Made by a program: the position numbers and the translations under genes. From assembly GCA_947595585.1 (NCBI GenBank), contig CANQET010000001.1, positions 124,001 through 188,000 on the forward strand: a stretch of DNA of 64,000 nucleotides, given 5' to 3'. The stretch is from an uncultured Clostridia bacterium (lineage in GTDB: Bacteria > Bacillota > Clostridia > Christensenellales > Borkfalkiaceae). The notes beneath the pieces are model-generated. The model was not told the DNA's origin, made no database searches, and saw only the letters and a program-made list of their open reading frames with translations. Below, in pieces: positions 54,307 to 62,031 of this stretch (position 1 is its first letter; the number at the start of each line of letters is the position of its first letter).

Positions 54307-55107
54307 ATGGGAAAACGCATTCGGGCCGCGGCGGAAAAATTGCAGCGCGGATACCGCGTCCTCGCCGAACACAGGTACACAACGATCGCGGGCACGCTCG
54401 TCTTCTTCCTGATCACCTCCGTCGTGCCCTTCCTCTTTTGGCTGACCCTCCTCCTCGGCAAGACGCGGATCATCGATGAAGTGCTCGGCCTCGGCCTCTT
54501 CGGTTGGGCACAGGACCTTCTTCGGTACATCGAAGCGAACGCAGAGGGGGCGCGAAGCGGCGCGGGGCTCTTCTTTCTTGCGACGACGCTCTGGTCGAGT
54601 TCGGGATTTTTCTACCATCTGCGCCGCAGCGGAGAGATCATCTACGGCGCCGTCCGCCCCCAGCACGGGCTCAAAGTGCGGCTCTCGGCGCTGCTCTTCA
54701 CCATCGCGGTGCTGCTCTTCCTCGCCGCCGCCTTCACGGTGCTCTTTGCCGTGCTCGTCTTCGGAAGAGGGCTTCCCGCTCCCTTTGCGGACCTCTGCAG
54801 CTACGCCATGCTGGCCGCCCTCGGCTTCTTCGCGGCGTGGATCCTCAATGCCTACATCAGCCCCTACCGCGTCTCCCCCGCCGATACGGCCCCCGGGAGT
54901 TTTCTCACCGCCGCGCTTTGGCTCGTCGCCTCCCTCGTCTTTTCGGCGTATCTGCGCTTTTCCGACCCCGCAAAGCTCTATGGTGCGCTCGCGCTCATCG
55001 TCGCCCTGCTGCTCTTTTGCTATTGGCTCATGGTCTGTTTTACGGCGGGAGCGATCTTCAACTTCAGAAGGCTGAAGGGCAAGAAGCGGCCGCGGAGGAA
55101 GCTGTAG
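54307..55107 (+). CDS. YihY/BrkB family membrane protein
   Basis: 266 residues, six membrane segments: TIAGTLVFFLITSVVPFLFWLTLLLG, GLFFLATTLWSSSGFFYHLRRSGEIIYG, LLFTIAVLLFLAAAFTVLFAVLVF, YAMLAALGFFAAWILNAYIS, LTAALWLVASLVFSAYL and LALIVALLLFCYWLMVCFTAGAIFNF. Pattern and length match the YihY family, once wrongly called ribonuclease BN; its function is unsettled. The start is uncertain: ATG 54307 fits the family but lacks a ribosome site; GTG 54247 is an alternative behind a G-rich stretch. Confidence 0.82.
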   Translation: MGKRIRAAAEKLQRGYRVLAEHRYTTIAGTLVFFLITSVVPFLFWLTLLLGKTRIIDEVLGLGLFGWAQDLLRYIEANAEGARSGAGLFFLATTLWSSSGFFYHLRRSGEIIYGAVRPQHGLKVRLSALLFTIAVLLFLAAAFTVLFAVLVFGRGLPAPFADLCSYAMLAALGFFAAWILNAYISPYRVSPADTAPGSFLTAALWLVASLVFSAYLRFSDPAKLYGALALIVALLLFCYWLMVCFTAGAIFNFRRLKGKKRPRRKL

Positions 55108-55183
55108 CGGGACCTTATTCGGAGACATGCGGCCCGATTCGGCAAAATCTGCGCCCGCAGACCAAATTCTTGGGGCAAATATA

Positions 55184-55212
55184 TTTACATTTTACGGTTT
55201 TTCGTGTACAAT
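55184..55212 (+). promoter_or_regulatory. Promoter of the RNase J gene
   Basis: TTTACA (55184-55189), 17-base spacer, TACAAT (55207-55212). The leader of about 95 bases contains a perfect 8 bp hairpin GCCCCGCA/TGCGGGGC (55260-55280) before the ribosome site. Confidence 0.75.
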
Positions 55213-55312
55213 AAATACGGACACGGGTCGCGTGTCTGCGGAACTTCCCACCATGTAGCGCCCCGCAGAGTGTGCGGGGCCGAGACCGCATTGCAGTATG
55301 AAGGAGTAAGAT

Positions 55313-57286
55313 TTGAAAAAGAAACCTACGAACGGACGGGCGGACGCCATCGAACTCGCCATTTTGAACGGGCTTGAGGCGTTCGAGCGCAAGAAGGCCG
55401 ATCTCGGGTCGATGACGACCCCCGAGGCCATGCAGGAGGCGGGCTATACCCCCCGCCGCAAGTCCCGTGCCAAGGGCAAGGGGACGCGCATCACCCGCCC
55501 TGCGCCTTCCACACAGGCGCAACCCGAACAAAAGCAACAAAAGACGCAAAAACAGCAAAGAGAGAAGCCGTCTGCCGCCCCCAAGACGGGGCTCGATAAG
55601 CGTACCCCCGAGCGCCGCACCGAAAAGAAGAAGCCCGTCCGCGTGCTCTTCTTCGGCGGTGTGGGGGAGATCGGCAAGAATATGACGGCGATCGAATACG
55701 GCAACGATATCATCGTCATCGATGCGGGGATCATCTTCCCGACCGAAGAGATGCCGGGCATCGACCTCGTCTTCCCCGATATCACCTACCTCGTCAACAA
55801 CAAGAAAAAGATAAAGGGCGTATTTTTGACGCACGGCCACGAGGACCACATCGGCGGCGTACCCTACCTCATGAAGGAGCTCGATCCCTCGACGCCCGTC
55901 TATGGCACCCGCCTCACGCTCGCCCTCGCGGACAACAAGCTCCGCGAGCACCGCATGCAGAATGTCAACCTCATCACGGTCGCGCCCAAGGATCGCATCC
56001 GTGCGGGGGTGTTCTACGTCAACATCGTCAACGTCAACCACTCCATCGCGGGGGCAACCGCGCTCGCCGTCGAAACGCCCTACGGCGTCATCTTCCACAG
56101 CGGGGACTTCAAGATCGACCTCACGCCCGTCGCAGGCAGCCCCATCGACCTTTCCGAGATCGCGGAATACGGCAAGAAGGGCGTGCTTCTCTATCTCGGC
56201 GAATCGACGAACATCGAGCGCCCCGGCTTTACCATGAGCGAACGCGTCGTGGGGACCACCCTCGAGCATCTCTTCTCGGAACACGCCAACCGCCGCATCA
56301 TCATCGCGACGTTCGCCTCCAACGTACACCGCCTGCAGCAGATCATCGATATCGCAGTGAAGTTCCGCCGCAAGGTCGCCCTCTCGGGGCGGAGCATGCT
56401 CTCCGTCGTCGAAGCCGCGGCCAAGATCGGGGAGATCACCATCCCCGAGGGCGTGCTCGTCGACGTAGAGAAGGCCAAGAACTTCTTCGACCGCGAGCTC
56501 GTCATCGTCTCTACGGGATCGCAGGGGGAACCGATGTCTGCCCTCACCCGCATGGCGGCGGGCGAATTCAACAAGGTGACGATCGGGGAGAACGATACGA
56601 TCATCATCTCCGCAAGCCCCATCCCGGGCAACGAGCGCATGATCTACCGCGTCATTGATAACCTCTGCCGCAGGGGAGCGCAGGTCGTCTACGAGAGCCT
56701 CGAGAAGATCCACGTCTCGGGGCATGCCTGCCAGGAGGAGCATAAGATCATGCACTCTCTCCTCCGCCCCAAGTTCTTCATCCCCGTCCACGGCGAATAC
56801 CACCACCTCATGCGCCATGCACAGCTTGCGCAGGACCTCGGTATGAAGCCCTATGAGACGCTCATCCCCGAGATCGGCACCTGCGTCGAGCTCACGGCGG
56901 ATACCATGCGGCGGGGGGAGGACTTCCCCGCGGGCGCCCGTCTCATCGACGGCAGTGGCTTCGAGGACCTCGGGAAGAGCGAAGTCATGAAGGACCGCCT
57001 CAGGATGTCTGCGGAGGGGCTCTTCATCGTCTCCGCTACGATCTCCAAGGGCATGCCGCTCTATGCGCCCGTCATCGAGAGCCGCGGCTTCGTCTTCGCC
57101 GATGAAAAGGAGGAGCGGGCGACCCTCTCGGATCTCTCCGAGGCGGCGGAGCGGGCGATCGCGGGCGTACCCCATTCGGCGGCGGAGGGGGACTATGAGA
57201 ACGCCGTCCGCCGTGCCGTCAAAAATTACCTCTTCAAAAAGACAAAACAATCTCCCATGATCGTAGCGATCATCCGCATCCTATAG
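55313..57286 (+). CDS. rnj: Ribonuclease J
   Basis: 5'-3' exo- and endoribonuclease of mRNA decay and rRNA maturation, metallo-beta-lactamase/beta-CASP fold. Starts with TTG at 55313, AAGGAG six bases upstream. 657 residues, about 100 more than usual: residues 1-110 are a basic, low-complexity extension (RRKSRAKGKGTRITRP, QAQPEQKQQKTQKQQREK). The catalytic core follows: FGGVGEIGKNMTAIEY, metal motif THGHEDHIGGVPYL, HSGDFKID, STGSQGEPMSAL, SASPIPGNE and HVSGHACQEEHKIMHSLLRPKFFIPVHGEYHHL. The extension may bind RNA or the degradosome. A stem-loop leader suggests possible autoregulation. Confidence 0.94.
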   Translation: MKKKPTNGRADAIELAILNGLEAFERKKADLGSMTTPEAMQEAGYTPRRKSRAKGKGTRITRPAPSTQAQPEQKQQKTQKQQREKPSAAPKTGLDKRTPERRTEKKKPVRVLFFGGVGEIGKNMTAIEYGNDIIVIDAGIIFPTEEMPGIDLVFPDITYLVNNKKKIKGVFLTHGHEDHIGGVPYLMKELDPSTPVYGTRLTLALADNKLREHRMQNVNLITVAPKDRIRAGVFYVNIVNVNHSIAGATALAVETPYGVIFHSGDFKIDLTPVAGSPIDLSEIAEYGKKGVLLYLGESTNIERPGFTMSERVVGTTLEHLFSEHANRRIIIATFASNVHRLQQIIDIAVKFRRKVALSGRSMLSVVEAAAKIGEITIPEGVLVDVEKAKNFFDRELVIVSTGSQGEPMSALTRMAAGEFNKVTIGENDTIIISASPIPGNERMIYRVIDNLCRRGAQVVYESLEKIHVSGHACQEEHKIMHSLLRPKFFIPVHGEYHHLMRHAQLAQDLGMKPYETLIPEIGTCVELTADTMRRGEDFPAGARLIDGSGFEDLGKSEVMKDRLRMSAEGLFIVSATISKGMPLYAPVIESRGFVFADEKEERATLSDLSEAAERAIAGVPHSAAEGDYENAVRRAVKNYLFKKTKQSPMIVAIIRIL

Positions 57287-57307
57287 ATCCGAAAGGAGGG
57301 GGGACGT

Positions 57308-57928
57308 ATGAAGAAAAACTGCATCGTGCCCTGCATCTTATTGGGGCTGTGCGCACTGCTCTTTGCGGCGGCGGGCGTCGTCTGTTTCGTCTATGGGCAA
57401 TACGCCCCGGGCGGGATCGCCGTCGCCTTTCTGCTTGTATGCCTTTGGGCGTTTGCGGGGTACGTCTTCCGCGAGATCGTGCGGGAGCGCTTCGTCGGGC
57501 GGTATCGCGTCCGCGACTACGCGGGGGCCAAGGCCGTCCTCGATCGGGCCGCGCGCAACCATCTTCTCTACCCCTTCATGCGCATCGCGCTCAACCAGAT
57601 GTATCTGCGCGTCTCCCTCTGTCTCGACGATATCCCCGCCGCAGTGCATTATGCCGACCTTCTGCGCAGAGTGGGCGGCGACGGCTGGAAGTATAAGACG
57701 GCTTACTTCATGATCCTCTTCCATCTCGATTGGGAAGATCTCTCGGCCGCACGCGTGGAATACGAGAGCTTCCGCACGGCCTGTGCGGGCGCCGCCGTCT
57801 ATCGGGAACAGCTCGAGATCCTCTCCGCCGTTTTCGCCCATATCGACGGGCAGGGCGGGGAGCTTCCCGCGGGCGTGAAGCAGGCCGATTATCCCATTCT
57901 GCACCGCATCGTGCGCAGGTACTGCTGA
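57308..57928 (+). CDS. Membrane-anchored hypothetical protein
   Basis: 206 residues. Two N-terminal membrane helices (PCILLGLCALLFAAAGVVCFVYG; GIAVAFLLVCLWAFAGYVF) are followed by a cytoplasmic helical domain with TPR-like periodicity (YAGAKAVLDRAARNHLLYPFMRIALNQMYLRVSLCLDDIPAAVHYADLLRR). I do not recognise the family. GAAAGGAGG precedes the ATG. The stop shares one base with the start of the methyltransferase gene (TGATG), so they are translated together. Confidence 0.72.
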   Translation: MKKNCIVPCILLGLCALLFAAAGVVCFVYGQYAPGGIAVAFLLVCLWAFAGYVFREIVRERFVGRYRVRDYAGAKAVLDRAARNHLLYPFMRIALNQMYLRVSLCLDDIPAAVHYADLLRRVGGDGWKYKTAYFMILFHLDWEDLSAARVEYESFRTACAGAAVYREQLEILSAVFAHIDGQGGELPAGVKQADYPILHRIVRRYC

Positions 57929-58488
57929 TGGACGCACGGCTTGCCGCGTATCGGGCGGCGGCACGGGAGGGGAGGGACCCCACTTGCTGTGAGGAGACGC
58001 TCTCCCTTCTCATCGAGACGGCACGGCGCATCGGAGCGCGGGAGATCCTCGAGATCGGCGCGGGGGAGGGGCTTACGTCGATCGCCCTCTTCCTCGAGAC
58101 GGGGGCGAAGATCACGGCCATCGAAAGAAATGCGGAGCGCATCGCGACGGCCCGCAGCAGGATCGCGGAATTCAAAGCAGACGTCGATCTTCTCGCGGGG
58201 GATGCGGCGGAGCTTCTCGGAACGCTATACGGCCCCTTCGATCTCATCTTTCTCGATGCCGCTAAGGTGCAATACAGGCGGTTCTATCCCGAAGTGAAGC
58301 GGCTGCTCGCATCGGGCGGCGTGCTCTTTTCCGACGACGTGCTGCTCTTTCGGGAGGGCGTCCCCAAAAAGCGGAAGATGCTCGCACAGCACCTTGAAGA
58401 GTACCTCGACCTGCTCCGCGGCGACCCCGATCTTACGACGGCGCTCTATCCTTTCGGCGACGGACTTGCCGTAAGTTTTAAGAAATAA
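57928..58488 (+). CDS. trmR: SAM-dependent O-methyltransferase, TrmR (YrrM)-like
   Basis: 186 residues, class I methyltransferase of the COMT-like small family: motif I LEIGAGEGLTSIALF, acidic AIERN, GDAAELL, and the metal/catechol-type FDLIFLDAAKVQYRRFYPEVKRLLASGGVLFSDDVL. In Bacillus the related YrrM/TrmR methylates 5-hydroxyuridine at tRNA position 34 and lies beside the U32 proteins that make 5-hydroxyuridine. The next gene here is a U32 protein, which supports the same role. Specific function is inferred from context. Confidence 0.8.
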   Translation: MDARLAAYRAAAREGRDPTCCEETLSLLIETARRIGAREILEIGAGEGLTSIALFLETGAKITAIERNAERIATARSRIAEFKADVDLLAGDAAELLGTLYGPFDLIFLDAAKVQYRRFYPEVKRLLASGGVLFSDDVLLFREGVPKKRKMLAQHLEEYLDLLRGDPDLTTALYPFGDGLAVSFKK

Positions 58489-58540
58489 ACGACTACATCC
58501 CCCCGTGTTTTCGCGTGGGGACGTCTTTTTGGAGGCACCC

Positions 58541-59725
58541 ATGAAGACCGAGCTCCTCGCGCCTGCGGGAAATCTCGAAAAGCTCAAACTCGCCCTCTAT
58601 TTCGGGGCGGATGCCGTCTACCTCGGCTGCAAGCAGTTTTCCCTGCGCGCCTCCGCGGGCAATTTCGGGGAAGAGGACCTCGCGGAGGGCATCGCCTACG
58701 CCCATGCGCGGGGCAAGAAGGTCTACGTCTGCACGAACATTTTCGCCCAAAATGCAGACATGGGGGCGCTTTCTGCGCTATTTCCCCGTCTCGAAGCCCT
58801 CGGAGCGGACGGCGTTTTGATCTCGGATCTCGGGGTACTGCGCGTCGCAAGGCGGACTTGCCCGCATCTTCCCGTCCATATCTCCACGCAGGCGAACACG
58901 ATGAACGCGGAGGCCGTCGCCTTGTGGCGGGAACTCGGGGCGTCGCGTGTGGTCCTCGCGCGTGAACTGTCGCTTCGTGAGATCGCCGAGATCCATGCCG
59001 CCGTGCCCGAGATCGAGCTCGAGGCCTTCGTCCACGGGGCGATGTGCATCTCCTATAGCGGCAGATGCTACCTTTCGGACTACCTCCACAGCCGCTCTTC
59101 CAACCGCGGCGCCTGCGCCCAGCCCTGCCGCGAGCGCTATCTGCTCACGACGGAGGGGGGAGAATTGCTCTCCGCCGAGGAAGACGGGCGGGGGACGTAC
59201 CTTCTAAACAGCCGAGATCTCAATCTCTCCGAGCACCTCGAGGAGCTCATGGCTGCGGGGGTATGCTCCTTCAAGATCGAGGGCAGGATGAAGAGCGAGA
59301 GCTATCTTGCGACCGTCGTCGGCGCCTACCGCCGCCGTCTCGACGGAGCGCCGCAGGAGATCGTCGCCTCCGAGCTCGATACGATCGCCCACCGCACCTA
59401 CACGACGGCATACGCCCTCGGGGAAAACGGGCAGACGATTTCGCCCGACGGCTCCCAAGAGGCGGGGAGCTGTGATTTCGTGGGCATCGTGCGGGGCTAC
59501 GAGGAGGGCAGCGTCTGCGTCGAGATGCGCAGCCGCTTCTATACGGGGGACGTGCTCGAGATCTTATCGCCCGCGCTTCCCTTGGGGAGCAAGGTGTGCG
59601 TCGGGGAGATGACCGCCCCCGACGGAAGCCCGTGCCGCGATGCAAAGCTCGTGCAGGGGCGCTACCGCTTTTCTTGCCCCACCGCGCTGCATGCGGGGGA
59701 CATCCTTCGCCGCAGGAGGGGATAA
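58541..59725 (+). CDS. trhP: U32 family protein, TrhP-like tRNA hydroxylation protein
   Basis: 394 residues. Peptidase U32 family signatures: ELLAPAGNLEKLKLALYFGADAVYLG, YVCTNIF, VHISTQANTMN, EAFVHGAMCISYSGRCYLS, NRGACAQPCRE, LNSRDLNL and FKIEGRMKSESY. Conserved cysteines (CISYSGRC, CAQPC, a later Cys) could hold an iron-sulfur cluster. Relatives TrhP/YrrN-YrrO form 5-hydroxyuridine at tRNA position 34 using prephenate; the older label collagenase is unlikely. ATG 58541 has GGAGG five bases upstream. Located 52 bases after the trmR-like gene. Confidence 0.85.
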   Translation: MKTELLAPAGNLEKLKLALYFGADAVYLGCKQFSLRASAGNFGEEDLAEGIAYAHARGKKVYVCTNIFAQNADMGALSALFPRLEALGADGVLISDLGVLRVARRTCPHLPVHISTQANTMNAEAVALWRELGASRVVLARELSLREIAEIHAAVPEIELEAFVHGAMCISYSGRCYLSDYLHSRSSNRGACAQPCRERYLLTTEGGELLSAEEDGRGTYLLNSRDLNLSEHLEELMAAGVCSFKIEGRMKSESYLATVVGAYRRRLDGAPQEIVASELDTIAHRTYTTAYALGENGQTISPDGSQEAGSCDFVGIVRGYEEGSVCVEMRSRFYTGDVLEILSPALPLGSKVCVGEMTAPDGSPCRDAKLVQGRYRFSCPTALHAGDILRRRRG

Positions 59726-59753
59726 CGACAAAATAACGCGCATACAATGGAGT

Positions 59754-60419
59754 ATGCGCAAGACCGTACAGGGGGGAACGGTGTTTGCCGTCTCCCTCAT
59801 TTTATTTATGCTGGTGCTCTGCTTTTTCATCGGGCTCTTCGGGACGCAGGGCGAGAAAAAAGTCGCGCTGCATCTCGAATATCACTTCCTCGTGCGCTCC
59901 TGCGAGGAGACGACTTCTGCCGCGGTGGCGGGGGAGAGCTATCTTGCGGGCGGGGCGGGGTACCTCTACGGCAGCGAGGAAGTCGTGCTCTCGTGCTATT
60001 TCCGAAAGACGGACGCCGAAGCGGTGCAAAGCGCCCTCTCGGATCGGGGCGTGGAGACGCACATCGTCTCGCGGAGCTCCCCCGAATTCCGCATAGCGGC
60101 AGAGGGGAAGCGCATCGAGGCCAATGCAAGAACGCTCGATACCTGTGCCCATCTCTTGTATGATGCGGCCAACGGGCTCGAGCGCATGGAGACGGGGCAG
60201 GAGGAGGCCCGTGCCGCCGTTTCGGGCGCCGCCGACGCCCTTGCGGGACTTCGTGCGGGAAATGCGGGGGAGATGTTTTCGCTCTGGAACGTCGCTCTCT
60301 CCCGTGCGGAGCGGCGGGCGCGGGAGGTCGCCTCGGGCATTCTCTTTGCGAAGGATGTGCGCTATCTGCAGGTCATGCTGTGTTTTGCCGTCGTCGATTG
60401 CAGGGATTACTTCGCATAG
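59754..60419 (+). CDS. Single-pass membrane protein with SPOR-like region (unknown)
   Basis: 221 residues. One N-terminal membrane helix (VFAVSLILFMLVLCFFIGLF) anchors an extracytoplasmic domain. Residues about 40-115 show a pattern reminiscent of SPOR domains (AGGAGYLYGSEEVVLSCYFRKTDAEAVQSALSDRGVETHIVS), followed by a helical region ending KDVRYLQVMLCFAVVDCRDYFA. The start is weakly supported (GGAG one base from ATG 59754), but no better start exists in frame. It follows the U32 gene by 28 bases and may be co-transcribed. Confidence 0.65.
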   Translation: MRKTVQGGTVFAVSLILFMLVLCFFIGLFGTQGEKKVALHLEYHFLVRSCEETTSAAVAGESYLAGGAGYLYGSEEVVLSCYFRKTDAEAVQSALSDRGVETHIVSRSSPEFRIAAEGKRIEANARTLDTCAHLLYDAANGLERMETGQEEARAAVSGAADALAGLRAGNAGEMFSLWNVALSRAERRAREVASGILFAKDVRYLQVMLCFAVVDCRDYFA

Positions 60420-60422
60420 CGC

Positions 60423-60451
60423 TTGCTTTTTTGTGGTAGAAATGCTATAAT
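60423..60451 (+). promoter_or_regulatory. Promoter of the lipid kinase gene
   Basis: TTGCTT (60423-60428), 17-base spacer, extended -10 TGCTATAAT (TATAAT 60446-60451). The start codon at 60458 coincides with the expected transcription start. Confidence 0.8.
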
Positions 60452-60457
60452 GGGGTC

Positions 60458-61363
60458 ATGAAATGCCTCTTTCTCTACAATCCGAAGAGCGGCAAGGGCA
60501 AAATCGGAAAACACATCGGATACATCCGCAAACGGTTGGAGAAGAAATACGATACCGTGGATATCGTGCCCACGGCAAGCGCCGAAGATCTCACCGAGCG
60601 GGTCCGCGCGGGGGCAGAGGAGTACGACGCCATCGTCTTTTCGGGCGGAGACGGCACCTTCAACAACGTCTTGCAGGGCGTGGGGGAGAAGGACGTTCGG
60701 CTCGGATATCTCCCCACGGGTACGGCGAACGACGTCGCCCACTCCCTCGGCATCCCCCGCAGCCTCCGCGGGGCGCTCAAGGTCATTCTGAAGGGCCATG
60801 AGGACAGCGTGGATTGTATGCGCGTCAACGGCGAACGGTATGTGATGTACGTCGCCGCGGCGGGAACGCTCACCCACGTCACCTATGAGACCCCCCAGGA
60901 TCATAAGCGCGCACTCGGATGGTTCGCCTACTTCTTTCAGGGGATCCGAAAGAATCTCAAGCTCGAAGTCTTCCCGATGGAGGGGACCTGTGGCGAAAAA
61001 ACCTTCTCGGAGGACGGCGTTCTCATCTTCATCATGAACGGCCGCTCGATCGCGGGATTCCCCATCAACAAAGAGGCGAGCATGCAAGACGGCATTCTCG
61101 AAGTCGCCATCATCCGCCAGGCAAAACGCCCCAACCTTCTGCAGCGCATCGGCGCCTATTTCTCCCTCGCGACGCTCATGGTCTTCGGCGTACGCATCAA
61201 GAAGAAGGATATCCGCTTTTTGCACGGGGATCGCGTGCAGATCTCGACGAAGGAGCACATCGTGTGGGATTTCGACGGCGAGGAGGGCATCAAGGGGAAT
61301 ATCACGGTGGAGGTCCTTCCCCGCCGCGTGCACCTCTTCGTCCCCGCCAAAAAGAAGCTGTGA
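60458..61363 (+). CDS. Diacylglycerol/lipid kinase (DagK/YegS family)
   Basis: 301 residues. Signatures: FLYNPKSGKGKIGKH, IVFSGGDGTFNNVLQG, YLPTGTANDVAHSLGIP, and a C-terminal VQISTKEHIVWDFDGEEG. In Firmicutes this family phosphorylates diacylglycerol back to phosphatidic acid, essential where lipoteichoic acid synthesis releases diacylglycerol; some members have other lipid substrates. The mRNA is probably leaderless: the -10 box ends six bases before ATG 60458, leaving no room for a ribosome site. Followed by a strong terminator. Confidence 0.9.
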   Translation: MKCLFLYNPKSGKGKIGKHIGYIRKRLEKKYDTVDIVPTASAEDLTERVRAGAEEYDAIVFSGGDGTFNNVLQGVGEKDVRLGYLPTGTANDVAHSLGIPRSLRGALKVILKGHEDSVDCMRVNGERYVMYVAAAGTLTHVTYETPQDHKRALGWFAYFFQGIRKNLKLEVFPMEGTCGEKTFSEDGVLIFIMNGRSIAGFPINKEASMQDGILEVAIIRQAKRPNLLQRIGAYFSLATLMVFGVRIKKKDIRFLHGDRVQISTKEHIVWDFDGEEGIKGNITVEVLPRRVHLFVPAKKKL

Positions 61364-61452
61364 GGAAGAAGTTGAAATGAGGAGACGAAGGTAGTTTCAG
61401 CGGGAATGGAAAGCCGCATAAAAGTAATGTTTGCTTGAATGAAAAAACGATC

Positions 61453-61489
61453 GCAAAAGGACGCAGATTCTTTCTGCGTCCTTTTGCTT
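61453..61489 (+). terminator. Terminator after the lipid kinase gene
   Basis: Perfect 15 bp stem GCAAAAGGACGCAGA and TCTGCGTCCTTTTGC, loop TTCTT, then TTATCTTTCC. Confidence 0.82.
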
Positions 61490-61504
61490 ATCTTTCCGAG
61501 GGGG

Positions 61505-61679
61505 TACGTCATTCCGAATTGCAATTCAATACGTCATCCCATTCTGCAATTCAATACGTCATCCCGAACGGCAATTCAGTACGTCATTCCGAATTGCAAT
61601 TCAGTACGTCATCCCGAATTGCAATTCAGTACGTCATCCCGAACGGCAATTCAGTACGTCATCCCGAACGTAGTGAGGG
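61505..61679. repeat. 25-bp tandem repeat, seven copies
   Basis: Units TACGTCATTCCGAATTGCAA plus TTCAG begin at 61505, 61530, 61555, 61580, 61605, 61630 and 61655. Several contain the palindrome GAATTGCAATTC; others read GAACGGCAATTC. The unit is the left end of the family B element. Confidence 0.92.
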
Positions 61680-61702
61680 ATCTCGCCCTTGAGATTTCTC
61701 AC

Positions 61703-61850
61703 CCCCGCCGGGGGTTCGAAATGACGTAATGATAGGCCCCGCCGGGGGTTCGAAATGACGTAATGATAGGCCCCGCCGGGGGTTCGAAATGACGTAACGA
61801 TAGGACCCGCCGGGGGTTCGAAATGACGTAACGATAGGCCCCGCCGGGTC
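61703..61850. repeat. 34-bp tandem repeat, four or more copies
   Basis: Units CCCCGCCGGGGGTTCGAAAT plus GACGTAATGATAGG begin at 61703, 61737, 61771 and 61805, with a partial at 61839. The unit contains the right end of the family B element (CGAAATGACGTA) and a hairpin CCCCGCCGGGG. Confidence 0.9.
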
Positions 61851-62031
61851 GCGCGTGATGCACCCCGTCGGGCACCTACCCTCTCCGCGGTTGGAGAACA
61901 GAGTACCTACCCCCCTCCGTGGTTGGAGAACAGAGTACCTACCCCCTCCGCGGGAGGGGGACCAAGGGGGTGGGCCTTGCTCGGTTGCCACCTGTTGTGA
62001 GGGGAGGTGGTTAGCATCGGTGGGCGAGGGA
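61851..62031. repeat. Family C hairpin repeats before the beta-helix lipoprotein stop
   Basis: Three related units of CTACCCCCTCCGCGG and GGTTGGAGAACAGAGTACC spread over about 61875-61980. No gene and no clear terminator for the minus-strand gene are visible. Confidence 0.62.
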
